NCBI GenBank assembly: GCA_032249695.1
Contig: JAVVHE010000002.1
Location: forward strand, 1-64,000
Source of the DNA: JAVVHE01 sp032249695
Lineage (GTDB): Bacteria > Pseudomonadota > Alphaproteobacteria > Sphingomonadales > Sphingomonadaceae
Length of the DNA stretch: 64,000 bases
Direction: 5' to 3'
Shown here: positions 29,797-38,763 of the stretch, in pieces
How the letters are laid out: each line of letters opens with the position of its first letter
Numbering within the stretch: the first letter of the stretch is position 1
Program-made: the position numbers and the translations under genes
Notes under the pieces: generated by a model
Database searches by the model: none
What the model saw: the letters and a program-made list of their open reading frames with translations, nothing else
What the model was told of the DNA's origin: nothing

Positions 29797-31062
29797 GTGC
29801 CCGCGATCGTCATCGAGGCCGATCTGGGCGGCGCCGACGCGCGCGACGCTTCGGCGCGGCTCGACGAGGCCGCGGGGCTCGCCGCTGCGATTGCGCTCAG
29901 CGTCGTCCACCGCGAAGTCGTGCGCGTCCGCGCGCCCAGGCCAGCGACGCTGCTGGGATCGGGTCAGGTCGAGCAGATCGCCGCGCTGGTAGCCGAACAT
30001 CAGGCCGGGTTGGTGGTGATCGACGGCGTGCCGCTGACGCCCATCCAGCAGCGCAACCTGGAGACCGCGGTCAAGGCCAAGGTCATCGACCGCACGGGCC
30101 TTATTCTTGAAATTTTCGGCGAGCGTGCGTCGACGCGTGAGGGTGCGCTGCAGGTCGAGCTCGCGCATCTGAACTATCAGGCCGGGCGCCTCGTCCGCAG
30201 CTGGACGCACCTGGAACGGCAGCGCGGCGGCTTCGGCTTCCTCGGCGGCCCCGGCGAGACGCAGATCGAAACCGACCGGCGGCTGATCCGTGACCGGATC
30301 GCGCGGCTGGAGCGCGAAATCGAAGAGGTCAAGCGCACGCGCACGCTCCACCGCCGCCGACGCCAGGACGCGCCCTTCCCGGTGATCGCGCTCGTCGGCT
30401 ATACGAACGCCGGAAAATCGACGCTGTTCAACCGGTTGACCGGCGCCACGGTGCTGGCGAAGGACCTCATGTTCGCGACGCTTGATCCGACGATGCGCGC
30501 GATCAGGCTGCCTGGCTTCGAAAAGGCCATTCTCTCCGATACCGTGGGCTTCGTCGCCAACCTGCCGACGCAGCTGGTGGCGGCGTTCCGAGCCACGCTC
30601 GAGGAAGTGCTTGAAGCCGATGTGATCGTCCACGTGCGCGATATCGCGCACGTGGACAGTGAGGCGCAGGCCGCCGATGTGCGCCATGTGCTCGATGCGC
30701 TGGGCGTGGGCGCGACGCAGCCCGCTCCGGTGATCGAAGCGTGGAACAAGCTCGATCTGCTGCCGCCCGAGGACCGCTCCGAGCGTCGGGGCGAGGCCCA
30801 GCGCCGCGATGACGTGGCGCTGGTGTCGGCGCTGACCGGCGAGGGGGTCGATGCGCTGCTCGATCGCGTGACGACGCTGTTGCAGAGGGGCATGCGCGTC
30901 GTAGAGCTGTGGCTGGATCCAACCGACGGCGCGGCCGCGGCGTGGCTTTACGAGCACGGCGAGGTTCTGAGCCGCGAGGATAGCGAGACCGGCACGCGCA
31001 TGAGCGTTCGCCTGGGAGACGCCGCCCGCGCGCGCTGGGAAGCGCTCCGCCGCGCGCCGTGA
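29797..31062 (+). CDS. hflX: ribosome-associated GTPase HflX
   Basis: A 421-residue (from the GTG) translational GTPase that rescues or splits stalled ribosomes under stress. The N-terminal HflX domain has LLGSGQVEQIA and the glycine-rich FGFLGGPGETQIETDRR segment preceding a coiled-coil. The G domain has G1 GYTNAGKST (about 201-209), G3 DTVGF and G4 NKLD. The start is uncertain: the frame is open and protein-like (FGRFDAQSGLRLG) for 24 codons further upstream, back to a CTG (29725) that overlaps the hfq stop. A perfect arm pair CCCAGGCG/CGCCTGGG (about 29746-29795) in this segment could form an RNA hairpin. Confidence 0.9.
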   Translation: MPAIVIEADLGGADARDASARLDEAAGLAAAIALSVVHREVVRVRAPRPATLLGSGQVEQIAALVAEHQAGLVVIDGVPLTPIQQRNLETAVKAKVIDRTGLILEIFGERASTREGALQVELAHLNYQAGRLVRSWTHLERQRGGFGFLGGPGETQIETDRRLIRDRIARLEREIEEVKRTRTLHRRRRQDAPFPVIALVGYTNAGKSTLFNRLTGATVLAKDLMFATLDPTMRAIRLPGFEKAILSDTVGFVANLPTQLVAAFRATLEEVLEADVIVHVRDIAHVDSEAQAADVRHVLDALGVGATQPAPVIEAWNKLDLLPPEDRSERRGEAQRRDDVALVSALTGEGVDALLDRVTTLLQRGMRVVELWLDPTDGAAAAWLYEHGEVLSREDSETGTRMSVRLGDAARARWEALRRAP

Positions 31063-31109
31063 AGCCGCGCCACTTGCCCTGAAGCGCGGCCCCGGCCACA
31101 GCCGCTGTC

Positions 31110-32093
31110 ATGACGCACCCGTCCATCGCCGCGGATCTGAAAGCGCGGCTGCGGCTGCCGGTGATCGGCGCGCCGCTGTTCATTATCAGCCACCCGCCGC
31201 TCGTGCTCGCCCAATGCCGCGCGGGCATTGTCGGCAGTTTTCCCAGCCTGAACGCGCGCCCGATCGCGCAGCTGGACGAGTGGCTGACCGAGCTTCACGA
31301 GCAGCTGACGCCCGCCGACGCGCCGTTTGCGGTTAACCTCATCGTGCACAAATCGAACGCGCGGCTTGAACAGGACGTGGCCCTCGTCGTGAAGCACCGC
31401 GCGCCGATCGTGATCACCTCGCTGGGCGCGGTCCCTGAGGTCAACGAGGCGGTCCACAGCTATGGCGGGATCGTGCTCCACGATGTGACCAACCAGCGCC
31501 ATGCGCGCAAGGCCATTGCAAAGGGCGCGGACGGGCTGATTTTGGTGGCTTCGGGCGCCGGCGGCCATGCCGGCACGCAGTCGCCCTTTGCGCTCACCGC
31601 CGAAACGCGCGCATGGTTCGATGGTCCGATTGCGCTGTCCGGAGCGATCGCAACCGGAGCGGGCGTGCTTGCTGCCGAAGCCGCGGGCGCTGACTTCGCC
31701 TATGTCGGATCAGCGTTCATCGCGACCGACGAGGCTCGGGCGTCCGAGGCTTACAAGGCCGCGATTGTCGAGGGGACCGCCGCCGAAATCGTCTACACCA
31801 ATCTGTTCACCGGGGTGCACGGCAATTACCTGAAATCGTCGGTCGTGGCCGCCGGGCTAGACCCCGACAACCTGCCCGAGGCCGACCCGTCCAAGATGAA
31901 CTTCGGCAGCGGCGATGGCGGCGCGGTCAAGGCTTGGCGCGATATCTGGGGGGCCGGGCAGGGCGTCGGCTCGGTCGATGCCGTGCTGCCGGTCGCCGGG
32001 CTGATCGACCGATTGCAGCGCGAGTACCGCGCCGCCCGCGAGCGGATCGGACTGCCCGGACACGCCGTCATGCCATCGGAAGCTGGCGCCTGA
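31110..32093 (+). CDS. nitronate monooxygenase / NAD(P)H-dependent flavin oxidoreductase
   Basis: A 327-residue FMN TIM-barrel enzyme of the nitronate monooxygenase (2-nitropropane dioxygenase) family, which oxidises alkyl nitronates or acts as an NAD(P)H:quinone or enoyl reductase-like enzyme. The N terminus LRLPVIGAPLFIISHPPLVLAQ, the VIGAPM-like FMN contact, the central SGAGGHAG phosphate-binding loop (about 148-155) with the catalytic-type His, and the ALSGAIATGAGVLAAEAAGADFAYVGSAFI strand pair (in two parts) are typical. ATG 31110 fits the family. The stop overlaps a CTG in frame with the MFS gene. Confidence 0.87.
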   Translation: MTHPSIAADLKARLRLPVIGAPLFIISHPPLVLAQCRAGIVGSFPSLNARPIAQLDEWLTELHEQLTPADAPFAVNLIVHKSNARLEQDVALVVKHRAPIVITSLGAVPEVNEAVHSYGGIVLHDVTNQRHARKAIAKGADGLILVASGAGGHAGTQSPFALTAETRAWFDGPIALSGAIATGAGVLAAEAAGADFAYVGSAFIATDEARASEAYKAAIVEGTAAEIVYTNLFTGVHGNYLKSSVVAAGLDPDNLPEADPSKMNFGSGDGGAVKAWRDIWGAGQGVGSVDAVLPVAGLIDRLQREYRAARERIGLPGHAVMPSEAGA

Positions 32094-32122
32094 CCGCCCC
32101 GCACGCAGCCGCAGAGCCCGGC

Positions 32123-33388
32123 GTGCGCCGGGATGACCGCCCGCAATCTGCGGCCGGGGGCGCCCGCCTCGCGCTGGTGCTGCTGACGATCGTCTATGCG
32201 CTCAACTTTCTGGACCGCCAGATCCTCGGCATCCTCTTACCGCTCATCAAGCGCGAGTTCCGCTTCGATGACGCTGAGCTCGGGCTGCTAGGCGGGCTGC
32301 CGTTCGCGCTGTTTTATGCAACGCTCGCCATCCCGATCGCCGCGCTCTCCGACCGGCGCAGCCGCGTTCTGATCCTGACGGTCAGCCTCGGCCTGTGGAG
32401 CCTGATGACCGCCGCTTGCGGCTTTGCGCGCGGCTTTTCCGGGCTGTTCGCGGCGCGTGTGGGTGTCGGGGTCGGCGAGGCGGGCGGGGTCGCGCCGAGC
32501 TACAGCCTGATCGCCGACCTGTTCCCGCCCGCCGCGCGCGCCCGCGCGCTGGCCGTATTCAGCATGGGGGTGCCCGTCGGCGCCGCGGCCGGCGTGTTCC
32601 TGGGTGGCGAGATCGGCGCGGCCTATGGCTGGCGCGCGGCCTTCTGGATCGTCGGCGGCGTCGGGCTGGCGATCACGCCGATGCTGCCGCTGCTGCTCCG
32701 CGATCCGCCGCGCGGGCGCTTCGACGCTGGCCGGGGCACGCCGGTGCGCTTCGGCGCGGTTCTGCGCCATCTGGCGCGGCGGCCGGGCTTCTGGCTGCTG
32801 GCCTTGGGCGCGTCGGCCAACTCGATGATGGGCTATGGCCTGATCCTGTGGATCCCCAGCCTGCTCGTCCGCAGCTTCGGCATGACGCTGCCCGAGGCCG
32901 GGCGCTTTTATTCGGCCCTGGGGCTGATCGGCGGGGTGCTCGGCATCTGGGCCGGGGGCGTGCTCGGCGATCGGCTGGGCGCGCGGCGGCCCGAGTGGCT
33001 GGGGCGCGTCCCGGCGCTTGCCGCGCTCGCCGCGATCCCGTGCTATCTCGCCGCCTTGAGCCTTTCGGGCGACCGGTGGGTCACGTTCCTCATGTTCCTC
33101 GTGCCGGGCGCGCTTGCGCTGGTGTGGCTCGGCCCGATCCTCTCGGCCGTGCAGGCGATGTGCCCCGCGCCGATGCGCGCGACCGGGAACGCGCTGTTTC
33201 TGCTGGTGAATAACCTGCTCGGCATCGCGCTTGGCACGTGGGCGCTGGGTGCGCTCTCCAAATGGCTGGCCGCGGCCCATGGCACCGACAGCCTGCGGCT
33301 GGCGATCCTCTACGCTCTGCCGCTCTATCTGGTCGCCGCGCTGTTCATGTGGACGGGTGGATCGAGGCTGCGCCGAGACATGGCCTGA
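32123..33388 (+). CDS. MFS transporter (spinster-like)
   Basis: A 421-residue major facilitator with twelve predicted transmembrane helices. TM1 contains the conserved YALNFLDRQILGILLP motif of the spinster/lipid- or organic-acid-transporter subgroup, and loop 2-3 has ALSDRRSR. Substrate cannot be predicted. GTG 32123 gives a plausible 13-residue N terminus; the frame is also open upstream to a CTG at 32090 overlapping the stop of the oxidoreductase gene. Adjacent position and direction suggest an operon with the NMO gene. Confidence 0.85.
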   Translation: MRRDDRPQSAAGGARLALVLLTIVYALNFLDRQILGILLPLIKREFRFDDAELGLLGGLPFALFYATLAIPIAALSDRRSRVLILTVSLGLWSLMTAACGFARGFSGLFAARVGVGVGEAGGVAPSYSLIADLFPPAARARALAVFSMGVPVGAAAGVFLGGEIGAAYGWRAAFWIVGGVGLAITPMLPLLLRDPPRGRFDAGRGTPVRFGAVLRHLARRPGFWLLALGASANSMMGYGLILWIPSLLVRSFGMTLPEAGRFYSALGLIGGVLGIWAGGVLGDRLGARRPEWLGRVPALAALAAIPCYLAALSLSGDRWVTFLMFLVPGALALVWLGPILSAVQAMCPAPMRATGNALFLLVNNLLGIALGTWALGALSKWLAAAHGTDSLRLAILYALPLYLVAALFMWTGGSRLRRDMA

Positions 33389-33519
33389 ACGTCGCACATG
33401 TCGCGCAAGATCGCGGGTTCGGCGGTGTGGGGATCGCAGCGACCGCGACTTCAGGGGTTGAGCGGCCGCGGACCGGGCGGTGTCGGTCGCCGCGGTCCCA
33501 TTCGCGCCCACGCCGATCG

Positions 33520-33547
33520 AAAAAAAGGCGGTCCCGACGGGACCGCC
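33520..33547 (-). terminator. rho-independent terminator for the leftward PEP-CTERM remnant
   Basis: A perfect 9-bp stem (GGCGGTCCC / GGGACCGCC) with a 3-base loop. On the minus strand it is followed by seven T residues (A-run at 33520-33526). It lies 27 bases after the stop codon of the truncated PEP-CTERM gene. Confidence 0.85.
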
Positions 33548-33574
33548 TTCATTCGAAGCGCCGCAAGCGGCGGA

Positions 33575-34090
33575 TCAGGCCGCGGCGGTCTTGCGACGCA
33601 ACCGGGCCACGGTTCCTACGATGCCAGCACCAAGGCCGAGCAACGCCAAACCAGCCGGCTCCGCAAAGGCTGCAAACCGAAAAGTGACCGTCGCAGGGCC
33701 CGACCTTGCATCCAGCCGGCCGCTGTATAGCAACGCTCCAGCCGCATTTAAGATCGCGATGTCATAAATGTCTCGCGGCGAACAGCAATCGGTCCGCCCG
33801 AAGATCGTAACGCTGGACAGATTGCTTGGAGCGAACGTGACCTTGAGAAATTCCGCCGACGACGCCCCTGCTGAGTGGAAGATTGTGTCGGTATAATAGT
33901 TGCCACCCGTATTCCCGTCGATCGCCTTATCAGGCGTGCTGATCGCGCTATAGATTGATGACCCGGTCGCGCTACCGCCGTTACTGGCCAGCGCGACATT
34001 GGTGCCGCCTAGATTGAATGCTTGCAGCTCTGCGACCTGAAGATAATCCGCGATGGCGTTCGTGATCTTGATCTCGGTCCGCCGACAGTT
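33575..34090 (-). pseudogene. 5'-truncated discoidin-like PEP-CTERM protein gene
   Basis: Reading leftward from about 34090 the minus strand encodes TEIKITNAIADYLQVAEL, then NLGGTNVALASNGGSATG, AIDGNTGGNYYTDTIFHS, EFLKVTFAPSNLSSVTIFGR, TDCCSPRDIYDIAILNAAG and finally AEPAGLALLGLGAGIVGTVA-RLRRKTAAA before TGA at 33575. This is an F5/8-discoidin-like carbohydrate-binding domain (about 140 residues) plus a complete PEP-CTERM sorting signal. The frame is intact for ~170 codons. It has no ATG, GTG or TTG in the proper place, no signal peptide in any frame upstream, and its terminator survives. The 5' end has been lost near 34090, so it should be dead. Such proteins are exported and processed by exosortase in EPS-forming bacteria. 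Confidence 0.8.
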
Positions 34091-34223
34091 TCTGCCGATT
34101 CCGGTCGTGATGGCAACAGGCCAGCGGCATTGACCGGGGTGGGGCGGGGTCCTGCCAGACGCGCCAGGCGCCGATCCGGCGTCTCGTCCATGCCGCCGGC
34201 GGGGATCCCCGATCGCGCTTCCG

Positions 34224-34943
34224 TCAGCCCGCCTCCGGCTTCGCTTCGGTCGCGCGCAAAGCCGCGCCCACCGCGCCGGTCTTCCCCACCATGACCGGGC
34301 GCGCGCCGTCGGCTTTCACCGCAACTGCAAGGCGCAAGCCGCCGATGCCGGGTGCCAGCGCTCCGCCGACGACGTTCACCACATGTCCCCACGGGCCGGG
34401 CGGGGCGGGTAGCGCGGTGCGTTCGGCGGTGACGTCGAACATCGCGTCCGCCAGTAGCCTCGCCAGCTGCCCGCGCGAATAGGGCCGCCCCGCGCCGAAC
34501 GGGTTGTCCTCAAAATGCGTCCAGATGCCGATGCGGTTGGGCACCACCACCACCAGCCGCCCCGCGGGCGCCATCACGCGCCACAGTTCGCGCAGCAGCT
34601 TGTGCGGGCGGCCGGCGAATTCCAGCGCGTGGATCAGCACCACCGTATCGAACAGCGCATCGGTGAACGGCAGGTTGTTGTGGCTGACTGCGAGCGCACA
34701 GTTGGGGCGGCTGCCCGGCCAGCGATGCGCGCCCTGCTCGCCGGGCATGGCGAGCGCCAGCCGCTCGACGCGCGCGGGATCGAGGCCCATCAGCAGCGGC
34801 GCCGCATAACCGAAGCCAAGGACGCGGCTGGTGGCGTTGGGAGAGACCGAGGGCGCGATCAGCTGAGCGATGGCGCGCGCGGTGCGGCGGCCGGTGAGGC
34901 TGGCATACCAGCGGTACAGTTCTGCGACCGTCGGGCGTGCCAC
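34224..34943 (-). CDS. class I SAM-dependent methyltransferase
   Basis: A 239-residue methyltransferase. Motif I is modified (SRVLGFGYAAPLLMG, about 39-53, where the family usually has LGxGxG). The post-I region is followed by NLPFTDALFDTVVLIHALEFA, the typical beta-4 segment of UbiE-like enzymes, and the VMAPAGRLVVVVPNR motif. A second half (about 150-239) has an NPFGAGRPYSRGQL loop. The substrate is unknown. Start is GTG 34943; a TAGGCT element lies seven bases upstream. Confidence 0.82.
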   Translation of the reverse strand: MARPTVAELYRWYASLTGRRTARAIAQLIAPSVSPNATSRVLGFGYAAPLLMGLDPARVERLALAMPGEQGAHRWPGSRPNCALAVSHNNLPFTDALFDTVVLIHALEFAGRPHKLLRELWRVMAPAGRLVVVVPNRIGIWTHFEDNPFGAGRPYSRGQLARLLADAMFDVTAERTALPAPPGPWGHVVNVVGGALAPGIGGLRLAVAVKADGARPVMVGKTGAVGAALRATEAKPEAG

Positions 34944-34970
34944 GCTGGATAGCCTAGCGCAGCCCCCCGA

Positions 34971-36005
34971 TCACGGGAACAGCGCCGCCGCCTCCAGCCC
35001 GGCGGTTTCGGGCAGACCGAACATCAGGTTCATGTTCTGGATCGCCTGGCCGCTGGAGCCCTTCACCAGATTGTCGATCGCCGCGATCACCAGCGCGCGG
35101 CCGGCCACGCGATCGGGAAAGACGTTCAGCACCGCGTGGTTGCTGCCGCGCACCATTCGCGTCGACGGCACGGCGCCTTCGGGGAGCACATGGACGAAGG
35201 CCTCGCCCGCATATGTCGCTTCAAGGACGGCGCGCAGTTCGGGGGCGGTGGCGCGCGTCTCGACCGTGATCGTCACCAGCTCGCCGCGGCTCATGGGGAC
35301 GAGATGCGGGGTGAAGCCGACGGCGGCCGCGCGGCCCGACGCGGCCGAGAGTTCCTGTTCGATCTCGGGCATGTGGCGATGGCGGCCGATGCCGTAGGGC
35401 GTCGCGCTTTCGCCGACCTCGCAGAACAGGTTCGCCTCCTTCGCAGCGCGGCCCGCGCCCGAGACCCCCGAAAGCGCAGCGATGGCGACGCGGCCGACAT
35501 CGACCAGCCCCGCGCGCGCGAGCGGGACCAGCGCGAGCAGCACCGCGGTGGGGTAGCAGCCGGGGCAGGCGACGATGCGGGCGTTCGCGATCGCGTCGCG
35601 CGCGTGTTCGGTGAGGCCGTAGACCGCGCGCGCCAGCAGCTGCGGCGCGGGGTGGGGGAGGCCGTACCACTCGGCATAGCTCGCAGCGTCGCGCAGCCGG
35701 AAGTCGGCCGACAGGTCGATGACGCGCGGACCCTCGATCCGCGCCAGCAGTTCGGCCGAGGCGCCGTGCGGCAGGCAGCCGAACACCGCGTCGATCCCGG
35801 ACCAGTCGAGCTCCTCGGCGCGGACGACGGGGGGCAGGGGATAGGGCGCGAAATGCGGCCAGATGTCGGCCATGCGCTGGCCGGCGCGTGCTCCGGCCGC
35901 GAGCGCGGCGATTTCGATCGTGGGGTGCGTCAACGCCAGGCGCACGAGGTCGGCGCCGGTATAACCCGACGCGCCCAGCACGGCGATCCGGATGCGGTCT
36001 GTCAT
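34971..36005 (-). CDS. argC: N-acetyl-gamma-glutamyl-phosphate reductase
   Basis: A 344-residue NADPH-dependent enzyme of arginine biosynthesis that reduces N-acetylglutamyl phosphate to the semialdehyde. The NADP-binding GASGYTGADLVRL (11-23), the catalytic C150 in ACPGCYPTA, and the active-site HRHMPEIEQEL segment are present. The start ATG 36005 follows GGAG seven bases away. It is the only arginine gene in the window. It lies upstream of the methyltransferase on the same strand (27-base gap). Confidence 0.94.
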   Translation of the reverse strand: MTDRIRIAVLGASGYTGADLVRLALTHPTIEIAALAAGARAGQRMADIWPHFAPYPLPPVVRAEELDWSGIDAVFGCLPHGASAELLARIEGPRVIDLSADFRLRDAASYAEWYGLPHPAPQLLARAVYGLTEHARDAIANARIVACPGCYPTAVLLALVPLARAGLVDVGRVAIAALSGVSGAGRAAKEANLFCEVGESATPYGIGRHRHMPEIEQELSAASGRAAAVGFTPHLVPMSRGELVTITVETRATAPELRAVLEATYAGEAFVHVLPEGAVPSTRMVRGSNHAVLNVFPDRVAGRALVIAAIDNLVKGSSGQAIQNMNLMFGLPETAGLEAAALFP

Positions 36006-36241
36006 CGCGACGCTCCGAAGCGGGCGCGCAGCGTGGCGGTTGCACGCGACGGGCAACCCAAGGTCTGTTTAGCAAAAACCGACATGCCGACCGTGACGGG
36101 GGGTGGGGGCTCGGGGACGAGCGTAGAGAACCGGGACTGCAGGGTAGACGCTGCGGCAGGCGGGCGGGGAGCGGGTCGGCACCCGGCCCCATTACGCCCG
36201 TCCGGTCATGGAGGACAGCCCGGGCCGCGGCCGGGGTTGCC

Positions 36242-38560
36242 TTAGAAGCCCTTGCGCAGCGTCACGAACCACTGCCGCGGCGCGCCTGCGAGCAGCGTCT
36301 GGTTGTCGCCTGAGAAGCCGTAGCCGTTGGAACCGATCGTCGCGACATAGCGCTCGTCGGTGAGGTTGGTCGCGGACGCCTCGATCGCGACGCCGTTCAA
36401 CCAGCGGTTGTCCGAGCGCAGGCGGTAGCCAATCGTTGCATCGAGCAGGAACCGCGCGCCGACCGACTGGTCGTTCAGATAGGTAAAAAACCGGCGGCTC
36501 ATGTAGTTGCCGTTGGCGCGCGCGTAGAAATTACCCTGATCATAAACGATCTCGGCGTTGGCGATATGGTGCGGGCTGTCGACCACGGTCTTGCCGCGGG
36601 TTGGGAAGACGCCTGCGATCGTCTGGACGTTATCGTCGTAGGTTGATTCGTTGTACGCATAGGACGCGGTCAGCGTCAGCGGGCGCGCGATACGCCAGTT
36701 GATCCCCGCCTCGATGCCCTTGGACGACGCCGCGCCGACATTTGCCAGCACGACGGGATTGCCGATGATGCCCGCGCCAACGACGGTCGGCAGCAGGCGG
36801 TCGGTGAACTCGGTATAGTAGGCTGTGACAACGCCCGAGATCGGGCCCTTGTTCAAGCGCACGCCGCCCTCGAAGGTCCGCGACTTCTCCGGTCGAAGCG
36901 TGGCCTGGATCGCGTTGAAGCCGTTCTGCGTGGTGGCAAACGGCGAAATGCCCGTCGCCGCCGCGGTGAACGCGCGCTGGTTCTCCGCGTAGTTGAAGAA
37001 CATCTCGTTGCGGTCGCCAAGCCGGTAGAGCACGCCAGCCTGCGGCAGGAACCAGTCGACATTGGTGATCCGGCCGCGCGCGAGGTTGCCAGCGACGACC
37101 GGGCTGGCGGTCAGCACCACCTGCTGGCCCTTGAATCCCGCAGTGATCGACAGCCGTTCGGTCAGCTTCAGCATATCTTGGAGATAGGGCTGTAACGTCT
37201 GGGTGTTGTACTCGTAATTCCATTGGGTAAAAAACGGGTTGGTCTGGTAGGTCAGCGCGGTCGTGCTCGGCCGTGTTGTGCCCTGTACGTCGTAGAAACG
37301 CCGTGCCTGATTGAAATCGTTATTCTCGAACCAGATGCCAGCGGTCAGCGTGTTGCGGTCCGTGACCCAGTTCGATTGCGCGGTGACGCCATAGCGGTTG
37401 ATCCCGTACTCGGTCGTGCGGAACGACACCGGGTTGCTCGGCCCGGGAACATAGGGCGTGAACCAGCTGCCCTGCCCGCGGTTGTTGTGGTAGTAGACCG
37501 TCACGTTGAAATCGACGGTGTCGGTGATCTTGTCCTCGACGCGCGCGCCGGTCAGCCAGTCGCGGCGAAGCCCGCCGGCGTCGTAATAGACGTCGTCCAC
37601 CGTCTGGTAGGGCGCGGGAAAGGTTAGCCCCGCGCCCGGGAACGGCAGCGGCTTGCCGCCCGCCTGCGCGACCTGGTTCTGGTAGACGCGCGCCAGTTGC
37701 AAGGCGAGCGGCCAGTTGTTCGAGATGTTGTCGTTGCGCAGCCCCAAGCGACGAATGATGTCGAGGCTAAGATCCTGATAGTCGTTCTCGCGGCGATCGG
37801 TGAAATTAACGAAGGCGGACAGCTTGCCGTGCTCGCCGAAATCGTAGGTGGCCTTGAGGTTCGCCTGATGCGCGCGCTGTGCGCCGACGCCCTTCCACTT
37901 GCCGACATCGGTGAAGGCGTAGGACAGGAACGCGCGAAACCCGTTCAGGTCGCCGGTCTCGGCGCGAGCGAACAGGCGCACCGTGTCGTTGGAGCCGTAG
38001 GTGCCATTGGCGACGAAGCCGGCTTGCCTCGCTGGATCGCGGCTGAAGAACTCGATCGTGCCGCCGAGGTTCGACGTGCTCGCGGTGGTCAGGGCGCCCG
38101 CGCCCTGGCTGACGCGGGTCAGGCCGATATTGTCGTTGATGATCGCGCGGCTGATATGAAGGCCGTTCGTGTTGCCGTAGCTCATGTCGCCGAGCGGGAT
38201 GCCATCGAGCGTGAAGCCGAGCTGTGTTTGTGTGTAGCCGCGCAGACTGATCCGCACCGCCCATTCATACAGCCCGAATGGGTCGGCCGACTGAAAATTG
38301 ACGCCGGGCAGCTTCTGGATCGCCTTGATCGGCGACGTGCCGGGCGTCAGCCGCGCGAGGTCGATCGCGCCGATTTCCGCGACCGAACGCGTCTGGCCGC
38401 GGCCGAACACGACGACCTCGGGCATATCGCCGTCCGAGGCGGGCGTCGCCTCGGTCGCGCTCGCCCCGCTGACTGCGGGCGCCACCGTGGTCGCCTCCTG
38501 CGCCCACGCGGCGATGGGCCCACACGACAACAGCAGCGCGCCCTTGAAAGCGGTCTTCAT
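36242..38560 (-). CDS. TonB-dependent outer-membrane receptor
   Basis: A 772-residue receptor. A signal peptide (ending AAWAQ, about 21) is followed by an Ala/Thr linker and then the plug domain (about 48-165: VAEIGAIDLARLTPGTSPIKAIQKLPGVNFQ region and LDGIPLGDMSYGNTNG). The 22-strand barrel ends in the expected aromatic C terminus (RQWFVTLRKGF). The substrate (siderophore, sugar, vitamin) cannot be told from sequence alone. There is no adjacent TonB, sigma/anti-sigma pair or transporter. The ~200 bases upstream have no recognised Fur, Pho or riboswitch signal. Confidence 0.93.
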   Translation of the reverse strand: MKTAFKGALLLSCGPIAAWAQEATTVAPAVSGASATEATPASDGDMPEVVVFGRGQTRSVAEIGAIDLARLTPGTSPIKAIQKLPGVNFQSADPFGLYEWAVRISLRGYTQTQLGFTLDGIPLGDMSYGNTNGLHISRAIINDNIGLTRVSQGAGALTTASTSNLGGTIEFFSRDPARQAGFVANGTYGSNDTVRLFARAETGDLNGFRAFLSYAFTDVGKWKGVGAQRAHQANLKATYDFGEHGKLSAFVNFTDRRENDYQDLSLDIIRRLGLRNDNISNNWPLALQLARVYQNQVAQAGGKPLPFPGAGLTFPAPYQTVDDVYYDAGGLRRDWLTGARVEDKITDTVDFNVTVYYHNNRGQGSWFTPYVPGPSNPVSFRTTEYGINRYGVTAQSNWVTDRNTLTAGIWFENNDFNQARRFYDVQGTTRPSTTALTYQTNPFFTQWNYEYNTQTLQPYLQDMLKLTERLSITAGFKGQQVVLTASPVVAGNLARGRITNVDWFLPQAGVLYRLGDRNEMFFNYAENQRAFTAAATGISPFATTQNGFNAIQATLRPEKSRTFEGGVRLNKGPISGVVTAYYTEFTDRLLPTVVGAGIIGNPVVLANVGAASSKGIEAGINWRIARPLTLTASYAYNESTYDDNVQTIAGVFPTRGKTVVDSPHHIANAEIVYDQGNFYARANGNYMSRRFFTYLNDQSVGARFLLDATIGYRLRSDNRWLNGVAIEASATNLTDERYVATIGSNGYGFSGDNQTLLAGAPRQWFVTLRKGF

Positions 38561-38763
38561 GGTCTCAACCCTCTGTTCCGAGTGACGGGGCCCGTAGGGT
38601 CACCGGGTTGCAGCCGTGTGACGCGGCGGCGAAATGACGAAGTCAGCAAATCGGTCGCACCCGCTGTGCGTCGTGGCGAGGCTTCGTGGCCGTCGCGGGT
38701 GGGCGGGAACAGAGGCGCGCGCTAAAGCGCGGACAACATCATTTGACCGGGAAACGCGACGCC

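Noticed and set aside
38561..38763. riboswitch or Pho/Fur box upstream of the TonB-dependent receptor
   Set aside because: No conserved TPP or cobalamin core; GTCAT/GTCAC pieces have the wrong spacing (16, not 11 bases).
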